A stretch of 64,000 nt of DNA, taken from positions 868,001-932,000 of the forward strand of contig CP107049.1 of NCBI GenBank assembly GCA_025736915.1. Direction: 5' to 3'. Position 1 is the stretch's first letter. The number at the start of each line of letters is the position of its first letter. The notes beneath the pieces were generated by a model. That model worked only from the letters and a program-made list of their open reading frames with translations, was not told the DNA's origin and did no database searches. Source of the DNA: Acinetobacter nosocomialis (GTDB lineage Bacteria; Pseudomonadota; Gammaproteobacteria; Pseudomonadales; Moraxellaceae). The position numbers were made by a program, and so were the translations under genes. Shown one piece after another: positions 27,364-39,169 of this stretch.

Positions 27364-27909
27364 ATGACAAAAAACATCCGTCCTTATTTAGATCATCATC
27401 CACAAATTGATCCAAGCTGTTACATTGATGAAATGTCAGTGGTTGTTGGTGATGTTAAATTGGCCGAAAATGTTTCGGTTTGGCCTTTTGCAGTCATTCG
27501 CGGAGATGTAAATAGCATTCAAATTGGTAAAAACAGTAATGTACAAGACCATTGTATGTTACATGTCAGCCATAAAAATGATGCAAAACCGAATGGTTCG
27601 CCTCTTATTATTGGTGAAGACGTAACAGTAGGTCATCATGTTACTTTACATGGCTGTACCATTGGTAACCGCGTACTAGTCGGAATTAATACCGTCATTT
27701 TAGATGATGTCGTTATTGAAGATGATGTAATGATTGGTGCGGGCAGTTTAGTTCCACCTCGTAAAGTCTTAAAAAGTGGTTATCTCTACGTTGGAAGCCC
27801 TGTACAGCAAGTACGTCCTCTAACTGAAAAAGAATTGGCATTTTTACCTTATTCAGCAAGACATTATGTAAAAGTGCAAAATAACCATAAAGATAACCAA
27901 ACAAATTAA
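27364..27909 (+). CDS. yrdA: Gamma-class carbonic anhydrase-like protein (YrdA family)
   Basis: The product is 181 residues from ATG 27364; the frame is open upstream but runs into the dacC terminator. It is a left-handed beta-helix protein of hexapeptide repeats (such as VSVWPFAVIRGDVNSIQIG). The zinc-type histidines of the gamma class are present in DHCMLHVSH and VGHHVTLHGC. E. coli YrdA has similar length. Bacterial members are often annotated as carbonic anhydrases although activity is rarely shown. Confidence 0.9.
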   Translation: MTKNIRPYLDHHPQIDPSCYIDEMSVVVGDVKLAENVSVWPFAVIRGDVNSIQIGKNSNVQDHCMLHVSHKNDAKPNGSPLIIGEDVTVGHHVTLHGCTIGNRVLVGINTVILDDVVIEDDVMIGAGSLVPPRKVLKSGYLYVGSPVQQVRPLTEKELAFLPYSARHYVKVQNNHKDNQTN

Positions 27910-27927
27910 AAACGTAGTTAATTTTTC

Positions 27928-27960
27928 AAACGATAGAGTTTTTAGAGTGCTCTATCGTTT
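27928..27960. repeat. Perfect 11-bp hairpin downstream of yrdA
   Basis: AAACGATAGAG and CTCTATCGTTT are exact reverse complements around an 11-base loop, 18 bases after the yrdA stop. There is no T-run after it, so it may be a weak terminator protecting the mRNA end. Confidence 0.65.
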
Positions 27961-28029
27961 GTAAGATCACCGTAGCCAAAAACCCCTAAATTTCGTATCA
28001 TACGACTTTTAAATTCATGGTGCTTTTTT

Positions 28030-29656
<1,627 letters not shown>

Positions 29657-29669
29657 GGGAATGAGTGGC

Positions 29670-30404
29670 ATGGTGGAGTTACCCTTTCAACAATCACAAG
29701 CCTTGAATGTTCGCCAAAACCGTGCCCTTGCTTTAGCTGGGGTATTCCAAGCGACCCAGCTTACACATATGACTGCTATGACAGGTCAGCAAAGTATTGG
29801 TGAAAGTGGTAACTTCTATTTTGAGTTATTAATAAAGGCGAGTTTAAATATTCGCCCTACAACAAATAATAATACCGTTCAGACTTTAGATTTTTTTAAT
29901 CAACTGGCTGATATTTCGTTAGGTCTTAAAACACTCGAAAATTGTATTACCCAGCCTTTTACCAATGCGCCTAAGTCTCGTTTACCTAAAATGCGTAGTG
30001 CAAAGCTTCCTATGTCTTACGCAATGTCACTTTTGCAATTAGAAAAGAAGGTCTATAGCAATCCTGAATATGTGGCGATTATTGAAAAAGCGCAGCAGAA
30101 GATTTTAAAACAGCTTTCTTTTTTTGATAATAACTATTTACACCCAAGTATTTTAGCCAATTTGGCGCAAACCTATGTTGATACTGCCGGGCAAATTAAT
30201 CCACGCATTTTAGTTCGTGGTAATGCTGAGGCATTTAAAGATACCAACCATACCAACCGTATTCGTGCTTGTCTGTTTACAGGGCTACAAATGGCTCATT
30301 TATGGCGACAACTCGGCGGTAGTTCATGGAACATGATTTTTAGCAAACGTAAATTGCTACAGGATATTCAAGCACTTGCTCGCTTACAGTACCAAGTTAT
30401 CTAA
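29670..30404 (+). CDS. hflD: HflD family protein
   Basis: From ATG 29670 the protein has 244 residues; AAGGGA at 29655-29660 is nine bases before it, whereas the ATG at 29661 touches that site. HflD is a peripheral inner-membrane protein that in E. coli affects lambda CII stability; its housekeeping role is unclear. Family features are [18 protein letters not shown] near the start and [21 protein letters not shown] near the C-terminus. It lies 13 bases after mnmA and 54 before purB, matching E. coli order. Confidence 0.93.
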   Translation: MVELPFQQSQALNVRQNRALALAGVFQATQLTHMTAMTGQQSIGESGNFYFELLIKASLNIRPTTNNNTVQTLDFFNQLADISLGLKTLENCITQPFTNAPKSRLPKMRSAKLPMSYAMSLLQLEKKVYSNPEYVAIIEKAQQKILKQLSFFDNNYLHPSILANLAQTYVDTAGQINPRILVRGNAEAFKDTNHTNRIRACLFTGLQMAHLWRQLGGSSWNMIFSKRKLLQDIQALARLQYQVI

Positions 30405-30449
30405 GTCTGTAACGAGATTATTTTTGTTTTATGTTTATTCCAGCATTAA

Positions 30450-31847
<1,398 letters not shown>

Positions 31848-31861
31848 TTAAAAAAGTTGAT

Positions 31862-31890
31862 AAAAGCGAAGCTTAGGCTTCGCTTTTTTA
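31862..31890 (+). terminator. Terminator of purB
   Basis: AAAAGCGAAGC and GCTTCGCTTTT flank a short loop and are followed by T. Confidence 0.9.
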
Positions 31891-31927
31891 TTACACTCAT
31901 ATTTATCAAAAGAATCTTATCTAGAAA

Positions 31928-32569
31928 ATGATCGAAAAAAAATTTCAACTTAAACACTATATTGCACTTAGCTTGCTTTTGATTGCCATTATTATTTCTG
32001 GTATCAATCCTCTTGAGTTTGAAGCTTATTTACTTCATCAATCCGGCACTGTTTTTATGGTGATTCTGCTTTTTATTATTTTCAAAAAAATTGGACTCGA
32101 CTTTTTAAGTTTTTGTTTTTATTTACTGTTTCTTTTAATCCACATAATTGGTGCTCATTATCTCTATTCATACGTTCCGTATAATGACTGGATTCAACAC
32201 ATCTTTCATTTTAACTTAGATGAGTATATGGGCTGGTCTCGTAATATGTATGATCGTTTAGTTCATCTTGCCTATGGTGTTTTGCTCTACCCTCTTATTT
32301 ATCGTGTATTCCAAGTATGGTTACCCACTGCACGTCCTTTTTCTTTATTCTTACTTGTAGTCCAATTCGTGATGGCATCAAGTGTCTTTTATGAACTAAT
32401 TGAATGGGCAATCGCAATTGGGTTATCACCTGAACAAGCGGAAAACTATAATGGGCAACAAGGTGATATGTGGGATGCTCATAAAGACATGTTACTCGCC
32501 ACAATTGGCGCAATCCTCTATGGGCTTTTCGCCTTGATAACATCACCCAAATTAGACAATAAACCGTAA
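31928..32569 (+). CDS. YjdF-like DUF2238 membrane protein
   Basis: A 213-residue inner-membrane protein with about six hydrophobic segments. The family motifs are present: GAHYLYSYVPYNDWI, YDRLVHLAYGVLLYPLIYR, and YELIEWAIAIGLSPEQAENYNGQQGDMWDAHKDM in three blocks (about residues 76-190). This is the DUF2238 family, represented by E. coli YjdF; its function is not known. The acidic and histidine residues in the conserved loops (DxxxH) could bind a metal. It converges on the Bap-like gene with a shared terminator. Confidence 0.85.
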   Translation: MIEKKFQLKHYIALSLLLIAIIISGINPLEFEAYLLHQSGTVFMVILLFIIFKKIGLDFLSFCFYLLFLLIHIIGAHYLYSYVPYNDWIQHIFHFNLDEYMGWSRNMYDRLVHLAYGVLLYPLIYRVFQVWLPTARPFSLFLLVVQFVMASSVFYELIEWAIAIGLSPEQAENYNGQQGDMWDAHKDMLLATIGAILYGLFALITSPKLDNKP

Positions 32570-32571
32570 AT

Positions 32572-32596
32572 AAAAAGCGCTCTTTAAGCGCTTTTT
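32572..32596. terminator. Bidirectional terminator
   Basis: AAAAAGCGCT and AGCGCTTTTT flank five bases between the convergent YjdF-like and Bap-like genes. Confidence 0.88.
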
Positions 32597-32616
32597 ATTT
32601 TTTATCAAATGGCCTG

Positions 32617-34800
32617 TTAAACAACCGGATAGGTTTGCTCTAAAATATTTTGCAACGGTGAAGAAGTCGTATTTGGCAAAAGATGATCAAGATTTGTTGT
32701 CTGATCAATTGAAGTATTTACATCATTTTGCTCAGGAGTCTGAGCCGTTTTTAATGCTGTCGATGATAGAAGTTTTGAGACAGGATCTGATTCGTTTAAA
32801 GAAGAGCTTTTTAGCAAATCATCTACAGGAACAGTTTTCTGCTGACTAGTCGGCTCAGTTGTCGTAGTTTGCGCAACCTTTAAAGTATGTAACCCAACAC
32901 TATCTGCCAAAGATGGTGCTTCTGTACTTAAAGTATTGACTGAAGCATCGGCCAGACTCGCGACCTTCGGTGCAACCACATAAAAAGTAAATGGAGAGCT
33001 TGCTTCACTGGTCAGCCCTGCTGCATCGGTTTGGGTTAAAGTAATGCTGTGCTTACCAAGAGTTAAGTCTTTATCAAAAGTAAATGACCAAGATCTACCA
33101 GCCGTTACAGTCACCACCCCAATTGCAACACCATTATCATAAATCGTAAGTGTCGCATTTGCTTCACCTGAACCCGTAAGTTTTGGCCTAGCATCATCAG
33201 TTTCCGAACCTGCCGCGATAGCACCTTTGATGTCACCTACATCATCTTCTACACTATTTAAGATAGGTTTGGTCGGAGGTATAGTATCTTTTGTACCCAC
33301 AATATCCAGATTTTCAGATCTATTTCCTGCGCTATCAATCGCAGAAACAGCACCATGGTTGTTATCAGTCAATGCTGGCGAAATAGTAATGGTAAATTTT
33401 CCACTCGCATCTGCTGTTCCAGTACCAATCACTTTACCAGTTGCATCTTTAATTTCAATTTTGGCATTGGCTTCCGCTGTACCAGTTACTGAAGTACCAT
33501 CTGCATTAATTTGAGCCGTTGGTTTATCCGGTGCAATCGAGTCAAAACCTGGCTTAATTTCGACAGGCTTAGACGTATTACCAGCTGCATCTTCAACAAC
33601 TACGGTGCCTTTTTGAGACTCTTTTAAAGCAGGTGAAAGCGTAATTTGAAAGTCACCTTGGGCATCCGCCATGCCAGATCCAATGACATTGCCATCGGCA
33701 TCTTTGATTTGAACTTTTGCATTGGCTTCAGTTTTACCATGAATTACCGACCCTTCTTTGTTGACTTCAACAAAAGGAGAAGCTGGTGGCACGGTGTCTT
33801 TACCCGCAATAATCTTAACTTCTTCAGATTTATTACCTGCAGCATCTTCAGCAATAACTTTACCGCCCGCCTCACCAGTTAATGGCGGAGTAAGTTTTAA
33901 AGAATAAATACCATCTTTATTTGCAAAAACAGAACCTAGTACTTTGCCAGTGGCATCATAAACTGTAATTTTTGCATTTGCCTCTGCTTTACCAGTCAAT
34001 AATGAACCATCATCGCTCAATTGAGCCTGTGGAGTATCTGGAGGTATTGTATCTTTTGTACCTGTTACAACCGTAGCTTTAGAGCTATTTCCAGCCGCAT
34101 CTTGGGCAATAACATTTAATTTGTCCCCATTCACTAGAGGCTTATCTAATTTAATCGTGTAGTTACCACTTGCATCTGCAACACCCGATGCGACTGTATT
34201 ACCTGCGGCATCTTTAAGGTAGATTTTTGCATTTGCTTCAGTTTTACCAGTCACTGTCACGGTATCATCAGCAAGCGTAGCGGTAGGAGCAGCAGGTGCG
34301 ATTAAATCAGGTGCACTTGCTGAGTCATCCTTATCATCTTTCTTAAAAGCCCAAAGATATAATCCTTCCACAGCTAGAACTGCTAGACCTGCTTTGAGTA
34401 CATTACCCATCGAAAAACTTGGATCACCATCAACTGCCAGAGTTGCAGCTGCTGGACTAGTACTGGCATAGCCCAAATCTGTAACGTGATTTAAGCCTTT
34501 ATAATCGATCACTTTGCCTTGGGCATCGAATTGTGCTTCAACAAACTTCCCTTGTTCTGTTGGAAAAACAAGTGAATGCTCTGTTGTATTCGTTACTTCA
34601 TTAAAGAAATTTTCTAAGACAATGGTCTCTCCATTTTTTAAATGGATAACTAGGCGTCCACCCTGTTTTTCCATCGATGCAATATCTTTTTGACTTACAC
34701 CAATTTGAATAATAGTAGGCTGGTTTAAAATTACTTTATTGAGCTGACCATCTTGCAGAACGTCCAAACCCTCTTTGGATGCCACAATTATTCTTGTCAT
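32617..34800 (-). CDS. Bap-like surface protein with Ig-like repeats (BLP2 type)
   Basis: A 727-residue protein. Residues 1-130 form the prefix domain seen in BapA/Bap/LapF proteins (SKEGLDVLQDGQLNKVIL), followed by a hydrophobic segment (AGLAVLAVEGLYLWAF) at about 136-151. Four repeats of about 85 residues follow, each beginning near IPP or IAP and containing a GKTEANAK-like core and EDAAGN. A fifth, longer Ig-like domain comes next (about 520-620), then a Ser/Thr-rich tail. Export would be by a type I system by analogy with Bap. In A. baumannii a short Bap-like protein of about this size, BLP2, is described alongside Bap and BLP1; the length and layout fit, but identity is inference. Confidence 0.85.
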   Translation of the reverse strand: MTRIIVASKEGLDVLQDGQLNKVILNQPTIIQIGVSQKDIASMEKQGGRLVIHLKNGETIVLENFFNEVTNTTEHSLVFPTEQGKFVEAQFDAQGKVIDYKGLNHVTDLGYASTSPAAATLAVDGDPSFSMGNVLKAGLAVLAVEGLYLWAFKKDDKDDSASAPDLIAPAAPTATLADDTVTVTGKTEANAKIYLKDAAGNTVASGVADASGNYTIKLDKPLVNGDKLNVIAQDAAGNSSKATVVTGTKDTIPPDTPQAQLSDDGSLLTGKAEANAKITVYDATGKVLGSVFANKDGIYSLKLTPPLTGEAGGKVIAEDAAGNKSEEVKIIAGKDTVPPASPFVEVNKEGSVIHGKTEANAKVQIKDADGNVIGSGMADAQGDFQITLSPALKESQKGTVVVEDAAGNTSKPVEIKPGFDSIAPDKPTAQINADGTSVTGTAEANAKIEIKDATGKVIGTGTADASGKFTITISPALTDNNHGAVSAIDSAGNRSENLDIVGTKDTIPPTKPILNSVEDDVGDIKGAIAAGSETDDARPKLTGSGEANATLTIYDNGVAIGVVTVTAGRSWSFTFDKDLTLGKHSITLTQTDAAGLTSEASSPFTFYVVAPKVASLADASVNTLSTEAPSLADSVGLHTLKVAQTTTTEPTSQQKTVPVDDLLKSSSLNESDPVSKLLSSTALKTAQTPEQNDVNTSIDQTTNLDHLLPNTTSSPLQNILEQTYPVV

Positions 34801-34994
34801 TATTTCCTATCCTGAATTTCAGTTATATTTTTAAATGTGTAACTTTTTAAATGAAACATCTAAAAGCTATTTTATTGCTGCCTAAAATATCAAAATCACT
34901 TACCCATCACAATTCAATAAGTATATTTATCAATAATATTTTTTTTCTTTCCATTCAAAATATAACTAAACAGGACAGACATAAAACGTATATA

Positions 34995-35612
34995 TTACAT
35001 TCCTAAGTAAAAGTAGCTAAATGCACCTATAAGGACTAAAACAAATAAAGTCATATAATTCGTTATTTTCTTATCAGCAAGTGTCATCTTAAGCATAGTC
35101 CAACCCTGAAAGCGTTTCACAAGTATGCTATTTAAAACAAGTGTCGAAAGATGCACGATAACTAAGGCTAAAAATAAGTTTGCGAAAAATGAATGTAAGT
35201 CTCTCAAAGAATACGTAAAGTGCTCTGTTCCGTATCCAAGTGCTACAACAACAGGAATGAGTATGAAAATAAATACAATCGAAGCTTGAAATAGTCCAAT
35301 GCTGAACAGTTGAATTGAATTTTTCGAAAAAATACTTGCTGAATTTGCATTACTAAATGATTTTTTAATTGCATTGAATGCCATACTGCTGCGCTTTTTT
35401 ATGCCAAATGGTGCGCTATTTGAAACACGCGGACTTAAAAAATGCCAAATAACTCGTATGGTAATACTGATGAGAAGTATATAACCAAACATCATATGCA
35501 CTTGATGTAGGTCTTCATTATCGCCTGTAAAGTAAGCTCCAGTAAAAGCAATCATAATAATGATGTGTAAAATTCTTATGAGAATATCAATATGCGACAA
35601 AGTCTTTGACAT
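34995..35612 (-). CDS. Cytochrome b561/hydrogenase b-type membrane protein
   Basis: From ATG 35612 the protein has 205 residues; a TTG four codons upstream is less likely. It has four to five hydrophobic segments with histidines in or near them (RILHIIIM, HQVHMMFGYILL, RVIWHFLSP, VIVHLSTLVLN), which suits two b-type hemes in the cytochrome b_N/Ni-hydrogenase b family. These proteins pass electrons between quinones and a periplasmic or membrane partner. No partner gene is next to it. Nearest neighbours are the Bap-like gene and sohB, both with separate transcription signals. Confidence 0.75.
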   Translation of the reverse strand: MSKTLSHIDILIRILHIIIMIAFTGAYFTGDNEDLHQVHMMFGYILLISITIRVIWHFLSPRVSNSAPFGIKKRSSMAFNAIKKSFSNANSASIFSKNSIQLFSIGLFQASIVFIFILIPVVVALGYGTEHFTYSLRDLHSFFANLFLALVIVHLSTLVLNSILVKRFQGWTMLKMTLADKKITNYMTLFVLVLIGAFSYFYLGM

Positions 35613-35701
35613 CACAAAACTCAAAACTTAGGAATTAACTCCTACTTTGGCAATTGAAACTTAAACAAATATTAAGCAAATTCTTTTAATCATCGATATA
35701 A

Positions 35702-35729
35702 AAAGAGCACTCATTAAGGTGCTCTTTTC
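35702..35729 (-). terminator. Terminator of sohB
   Basis: AAAAGAGCAC and GTGCTCTTTT are exact arms with an eight-base loop, 17 bases after the sohB stop. Confidence 0.88.
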
Positions 35730-35745
35730 TTTATAAATATCTTAA

Positions 35746-36708
35746 TTAAAATTTTGTATCACGCATTTGAACTAGCGTTGAATTCGCTTTTGCCAAAGTG
35801 TCTGCAACTTTATTCATTACCGCCGGAATCAAACTATCCGCCATTTGAGCAGCTTGTAAACCCAACTTTTCACCCAAAGTTGCCTTTTTACGTGTGTTAA
35901 TCACATAGACATCATGCTGAGGTAATAAAGCCAATAAATACTCATCAGATGTTTCTAATTTATCTACAAGGTTCAAATCTAAAGCATCTTCACCGTACCA
36001 ATGCTCGCCAGTAGCAACTTTATCTACATTCAGCTGTGGACGATATTTCTCTACAAAGTGCTTAAATAAGACATGCGTTTGTTGTAGCTCTTCTTCAAAC
36101 TTAGCTTTACCTTCAGGCGTATTTTCACCAAACATGGTCACAGTACGCTTATATTGCCCTGCTGTATAAAGTTCGAAGTCAACGTTATGCTGTTTTAAAA
36201 GACGATTGAAATTTGGAACCTGAGCAACCACACCAATCGAACCAACAACAGCAAATGGCGCAGAAATAATTTCATTCGCAATACAAGCCATCATATAACC
36301 GCCACTTGCAGCGACCTTGTCGACACAAATTGTTAAATGAAAACCTGCATCACGCAAACGAACCAACTGAGCTGCTGCCAATCCATAACCATGAACCATA
36401 CCACCCGGACTTTCAAGGCGTACCACTACACGGTCGCGTCCGGCTTTAGCCGTTGCTAAAATAAGTGTGATTTCTTCACGAAGATTTTCAACCGCAGATG
36501 CCTGAATATCACCCTTAAAATCCAAAACAAAAATTTTCTGATTGTTCTTACGGCGGATTTTAGCTTCTTTCGCAAGTTGTTGAGCTAATTGTAAAAGCTC
36601 TAAACGACTTGCTGTAGTTTGTGCAATTTTTTTTCTCTGTTCATTTACACGTGCATTTAAATGACTAACACGTATTTCCGCAGGGAGTTTAGGCAAATGG
36701 AATAACAT
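35746..36708 (-). CDS. sohB: SohB-type S49 protease
   Basis: A 320-residue serine protease of the signal-peptide-peptidase family (E. coli SohB 349). The catalytic serine is in KVAASGGYMMA near residue 137 and the lysine in AGQYKRTVTMFGENTPEG near 185-200. SohB is usually anchored in the inner membrane by an N-terminal helix. Here the first 70 residues are charged (NEQRKKIAQTTASRLELLQLAQQLAKEAKIRRKN) with no hydrophobic segment, so this form may be soluble or amphipathic-helix bound. ATG 36708 opens the frame. Confidence 0.9.
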   Translation of the reverse strand: MLFHLPKLPAEIRVSHLNARVNEQRKKIAQTTASRLELLQLAQQLAKEAKIRRKNNQKIFVLDFKGDIQASAVENLREEITLILATAKAGRDRVVVRLESPGGMVHGYGLAAAQLVRLRDAGFHLTICVDKVAASGGYMMACIANEIISAPFAVVGSIGVVAQVPNFNRLLKQHNVDFELYTAGQYKRTVTMFGENTPEGKAKFEEELQQTHVLFKHFVEKYRPQLNVDKVATGEHWYGEDALDLNLVDKLETSDEYLLALLPQHDVYVINTRKKATLGEKLGLQAAQMADSLIPAVMNKVADTLAKANSTLVQMRDTKF

Positions 36709-36823
36709 AAAATTCTATGCTCATAAGTTTGTCTTTATAGCCTTAAGATGTGGTTCTTTTGATTAAAATTCAATAGCGATTTTGCAAAATAGATTCATTT
36801 TCATTTATTAAATAAAAAAAAGA

Positions 36824-36849
36824 GCACAAGGCTCTTTTTCTTTTACAGC
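36824..36849 (-). terminator. Terminator of the pst operon
   Basis: AAAAAGAGC and GCTCTTTTT flank ACAAG, seven bases after the pstB stop on the minus strand. Confidence 0.85.
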
Positions 36850-36855
36850 TAGAAA

Positions 36856-37758
36856 TTAACCGAAACGGCCAGTAATGTATGCTTCTGTCAATTGATGATC
36901 AGGCTGGGTAAATACTTTTTCTGTAGAGTTTACTTCAATTAAATCACCCAAATGGAAGTAAGCTGTACGGTCTGAAACACGTGCTGCTTGTTGCATTGAG
37001 TGCGTTACAATCACAATCGTATATTGATCAGAAAGTTCTGAAATAAGCTCTTCCACTTTTGCTGTTGCAATTGGGTCAAGTGCAGAACATGGTTCATCCA
37101 TCAAAATGACTTCAGGACTTACCGCAATCGTACGTGCAATACATAAACGTTGTTGCTGACCACCCGATAAACCTGTACCTGGCTGATTCAAACGGTCTTT
37201 CACTTCTTCCCATAAACCCGCTTTGCGCAAGCTATTTTCAACGATTTCTTCTAAGTCGTATTTATCACGTGCTAGACCGTGTAGCTTTGGTCCATATGCA
37301 ACGTTATCAAAAATAGACTTCGGAAACGGGTTTGGCTTTTGGAATACCATACCCACCTGAGCACGTAGCAATACAACATCCAGATTTGGATCATAGATAT
37401 TTTTATTATCTAAAGTGATCTTACCTGTTACACGACAACCATCAATCGTGTCATTCATACGGTTTAGAGTACGTAGGAAAGTCGATTTACCACAACCTGA
37501 TGGTCCAATGAATGCAATCACCTCATTTTGGTAGATATCTAAATCAATGCCTTTAATTGCTTCAAAGTCGCCATAGTAAACATGGGCATCTTGTGCACTA
37601 ATTTTGATTTCAGTTGAGTTCTGCTTTTTTGAAGTTTGTGGTTCAAAATGCGAAACATATGAAGTGCCATGGTTCAGCGGCTTATCTGTAAATTGAGACT
37701 GTTCAGTATTCACTAACTTATCCTTTTCTAAGGAATTCGTAATATCAATAGTATTCAT
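36856..37758 (-). CDS. pstB: Phosphate ABC transporter ATP-binding protein PstB
   Basis: A 300-residue ATPase of the PstSCAB phosphate importer. Walker A is GPSGCGKST near residue 85, the signature LSGGQQQR near 198, Walker [14 protein letters not shown] near 215-227, and the switch histidine follows in [13 protein letters not shown]. It is about 40 residues longer than E. coli PstB because of an N-terminal hydrophilic extension. AGAGGA precedes the ATG. It is the last gene of pstS-pstC-pstA-pstB; no phoU follows within the window, unlike E. coli. Confidence 0.97.
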   Translation of the reverse strand: MNTIDITNSLEKDKLVNTEQSQFTDKPLNHGTSYVSHFEPQTSKKQNSTEIKISAQDAHVYYGDFEAIKGIDLDIYQNEVIAFIGPSGCGKSTFLRTLNRMNDTIDGCRVTGKITLDNKNIYDPNLDVVLLRAQVGMVFQKPNPFPKSIFDNVAYGPKLHGLARDKYDLEEIVENSLRKAGLWEEVKDRLNQPGTGLSGGQQQRLCIARTIAVSPEVILMDEPCSALDPIATAKVEELISELSDQYTIVIVTHSMQQAARVSDRTAYFHLGDLIEVNSTEKVFTQPDHQLTEAYITGRFG

Positions 37759-37771
37759 TATTTATCCTCTA

Positions 37772-39169
37772 TTACCAACGCACTTCGAACTTTTTACGTA
37801 ACCAAATTGCAAGGCTGTTTAAACCAATCATTAATGCAAGAAGTACGATAATCGCAGCAGCAGTACGGCCTTCGAAGAAGTTACGCAACTCATTACCCTG
37901 CCATAAGTAAACTTGAACAGGTAAAGCAGTTGCTTGATCAAATGGAGTTGTTGGAATACTTGCAACGAATGCACTCATTCCGATTAAAAGTAACGGCGCA
38001 GTTTCACCAAGGGCGTGTGCAACACCAATAATTGAACCTGTCATGATCCCTGGCATCGCCAGAGGTAAAACATGATGGAAAACGGTTTGTACTTTTGAAG
38101 CCCCTAAACCAAGTGCAGCTTGACGAATTGATGGTGGCACAGCTTTTAAAGAAGCACGGGTTGTAATAATGACTGTTGGTAATGTCATTAAACTTAGTAC
38201 CAAACCACCAACGAACGGAGCCGACAATGGTAAGTGCATCCAGCCAATGAAAATGGCAGCACCAAGTAAACCGAACACAATTGAAGGAACAGCCGCAAGG
38301 TTATTAATGTTGACTTCAATAATGTCTGTAAGAAAGTTCTTTGGTGCAAACTCTTCCAGATAAATAGCACTCGCTACCCCAATTGGGATCGAAATAATGA
38401 TCACAATCAGCATCATAAATAACGAGCCCATGAATGCACCTGCAAGACCACTAATTGCTGGTGAACTACGAGAGTCCGGATTAGTAAATAAGTTGGTATT
38501 AAATGTATTTTCGAGAATACCTTTTGCTTTCAAATCATCTGCAAGCTTACGGATTTCCGGATCAAGCTGTTGCTGGTCATCTGGCAATGAGCGGTCAATG
38601 TTACCTTTTAACCATACGTCTACGTTAGCATCGCCCAAGAAAGTAAGGTTCTCTTTTTTACCAATCAGTGATGGGTCAGCAAATACCATGTCACGTAAAC
38701 GATAAGCTTCAGAACTTGCATAAAGGCTACGTAAGGAATCACGCTGTGACTCAAGTGAAGGGTCTTTAGCAACCATACCATTTACGATCAGGCTATCCCA
38801 ATCCACCATACCCATTTTTGTTTGCCAATCGACATAACGCTCTTGGTAATGCGCCGGTGTTTCACCCTGAGTACGAACAGGCACAGGACCCGCATCAATC
38901 ACTTTAGGGTCGAAGTAAACTGGAACATTCATGCTGGTTTGCCAAAATGCTGGTAAACCTTTTGCCAAAATACTACCGAACAATAGCGCAACAAATGCAA
39001 GACCAATAACAACTGCCGATAAACCAGCAATACGGAAAGCTTTTTCTTTACGGTGACGCTTCGCCAATGATTTTTCAATCACTTTTTTACGGCGATCACG
39101 TGCCTGAGCAGCAGCTTGTGGATCAAATACGTTCTGATCCATAGGAGACGATGTATTTGATGTACTCAT
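37772..39169 (-). CDS. pstA: Phosphate ABC transporter permease PstA, extended
   Basis: A 465-residue inner-membrane permease; E. coli PstA has 296. One hydrophobic segment near residues 45-72 is followed by a hydrophilic stretch of about 160 residues (about 75-240, including a PVPVRTQGETPAHYQERY-like sequence) that should lie in the periplasm. Then come the usual five to six membrane segments with the EAA-type loop RQAALGLGASKVQTVFHHVLP. Extended forms occur in several gammaproteobacteria. Its ATG overlaps the pstC stop by four bases. Confidence 0.95.
   Translation of the reverse strand: MSTSNTSSPMDQNVFDPQAAAQARDRRKKVIEKSLAKRHRKEKAFRIAGLSAVVIGLAFVALLFGSILAKGLPAFWQTSMNVPVYFDPKVIDAGPVPVRTQGETPAHYQERYVDWQTKMGMVDWDSLIVNGMVAKDPSLESQRDSLRSLYASSEAYRLRDMVFADPSLIGKKENLTFLGDANVDVWLKGNIDRSLPDDQQQLDPEIRKLADDLKAKGILENTFNTNLFTNPDSRSSPAISGLAGAFMGSLFMMLIVIIISIPIGVASAIYLEEFAPKNFLTDIIEVNINNLAAVPSIVFGLLGAAIFIGWMHLPLSAPFVGGLVLSLMTLPTVIITTRASLKAVPPSIRQAALGLGASKVQTVFHHVLPLAMPGIMTGSIIGVAHALGETAPLLLIGMSAFVASIPTTPFDQATALPVQVYLWQGNELRNFFEGRTAAAIIVLLALMIGLNSLAIWLRKKFEVRW

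Noticed and set aside
32658..34260. Several open frames on the + strand across the Bap-like gene
   Set aside because: They follow the repeat units of the minus-strand protein in antisense and lack ribosome sites.
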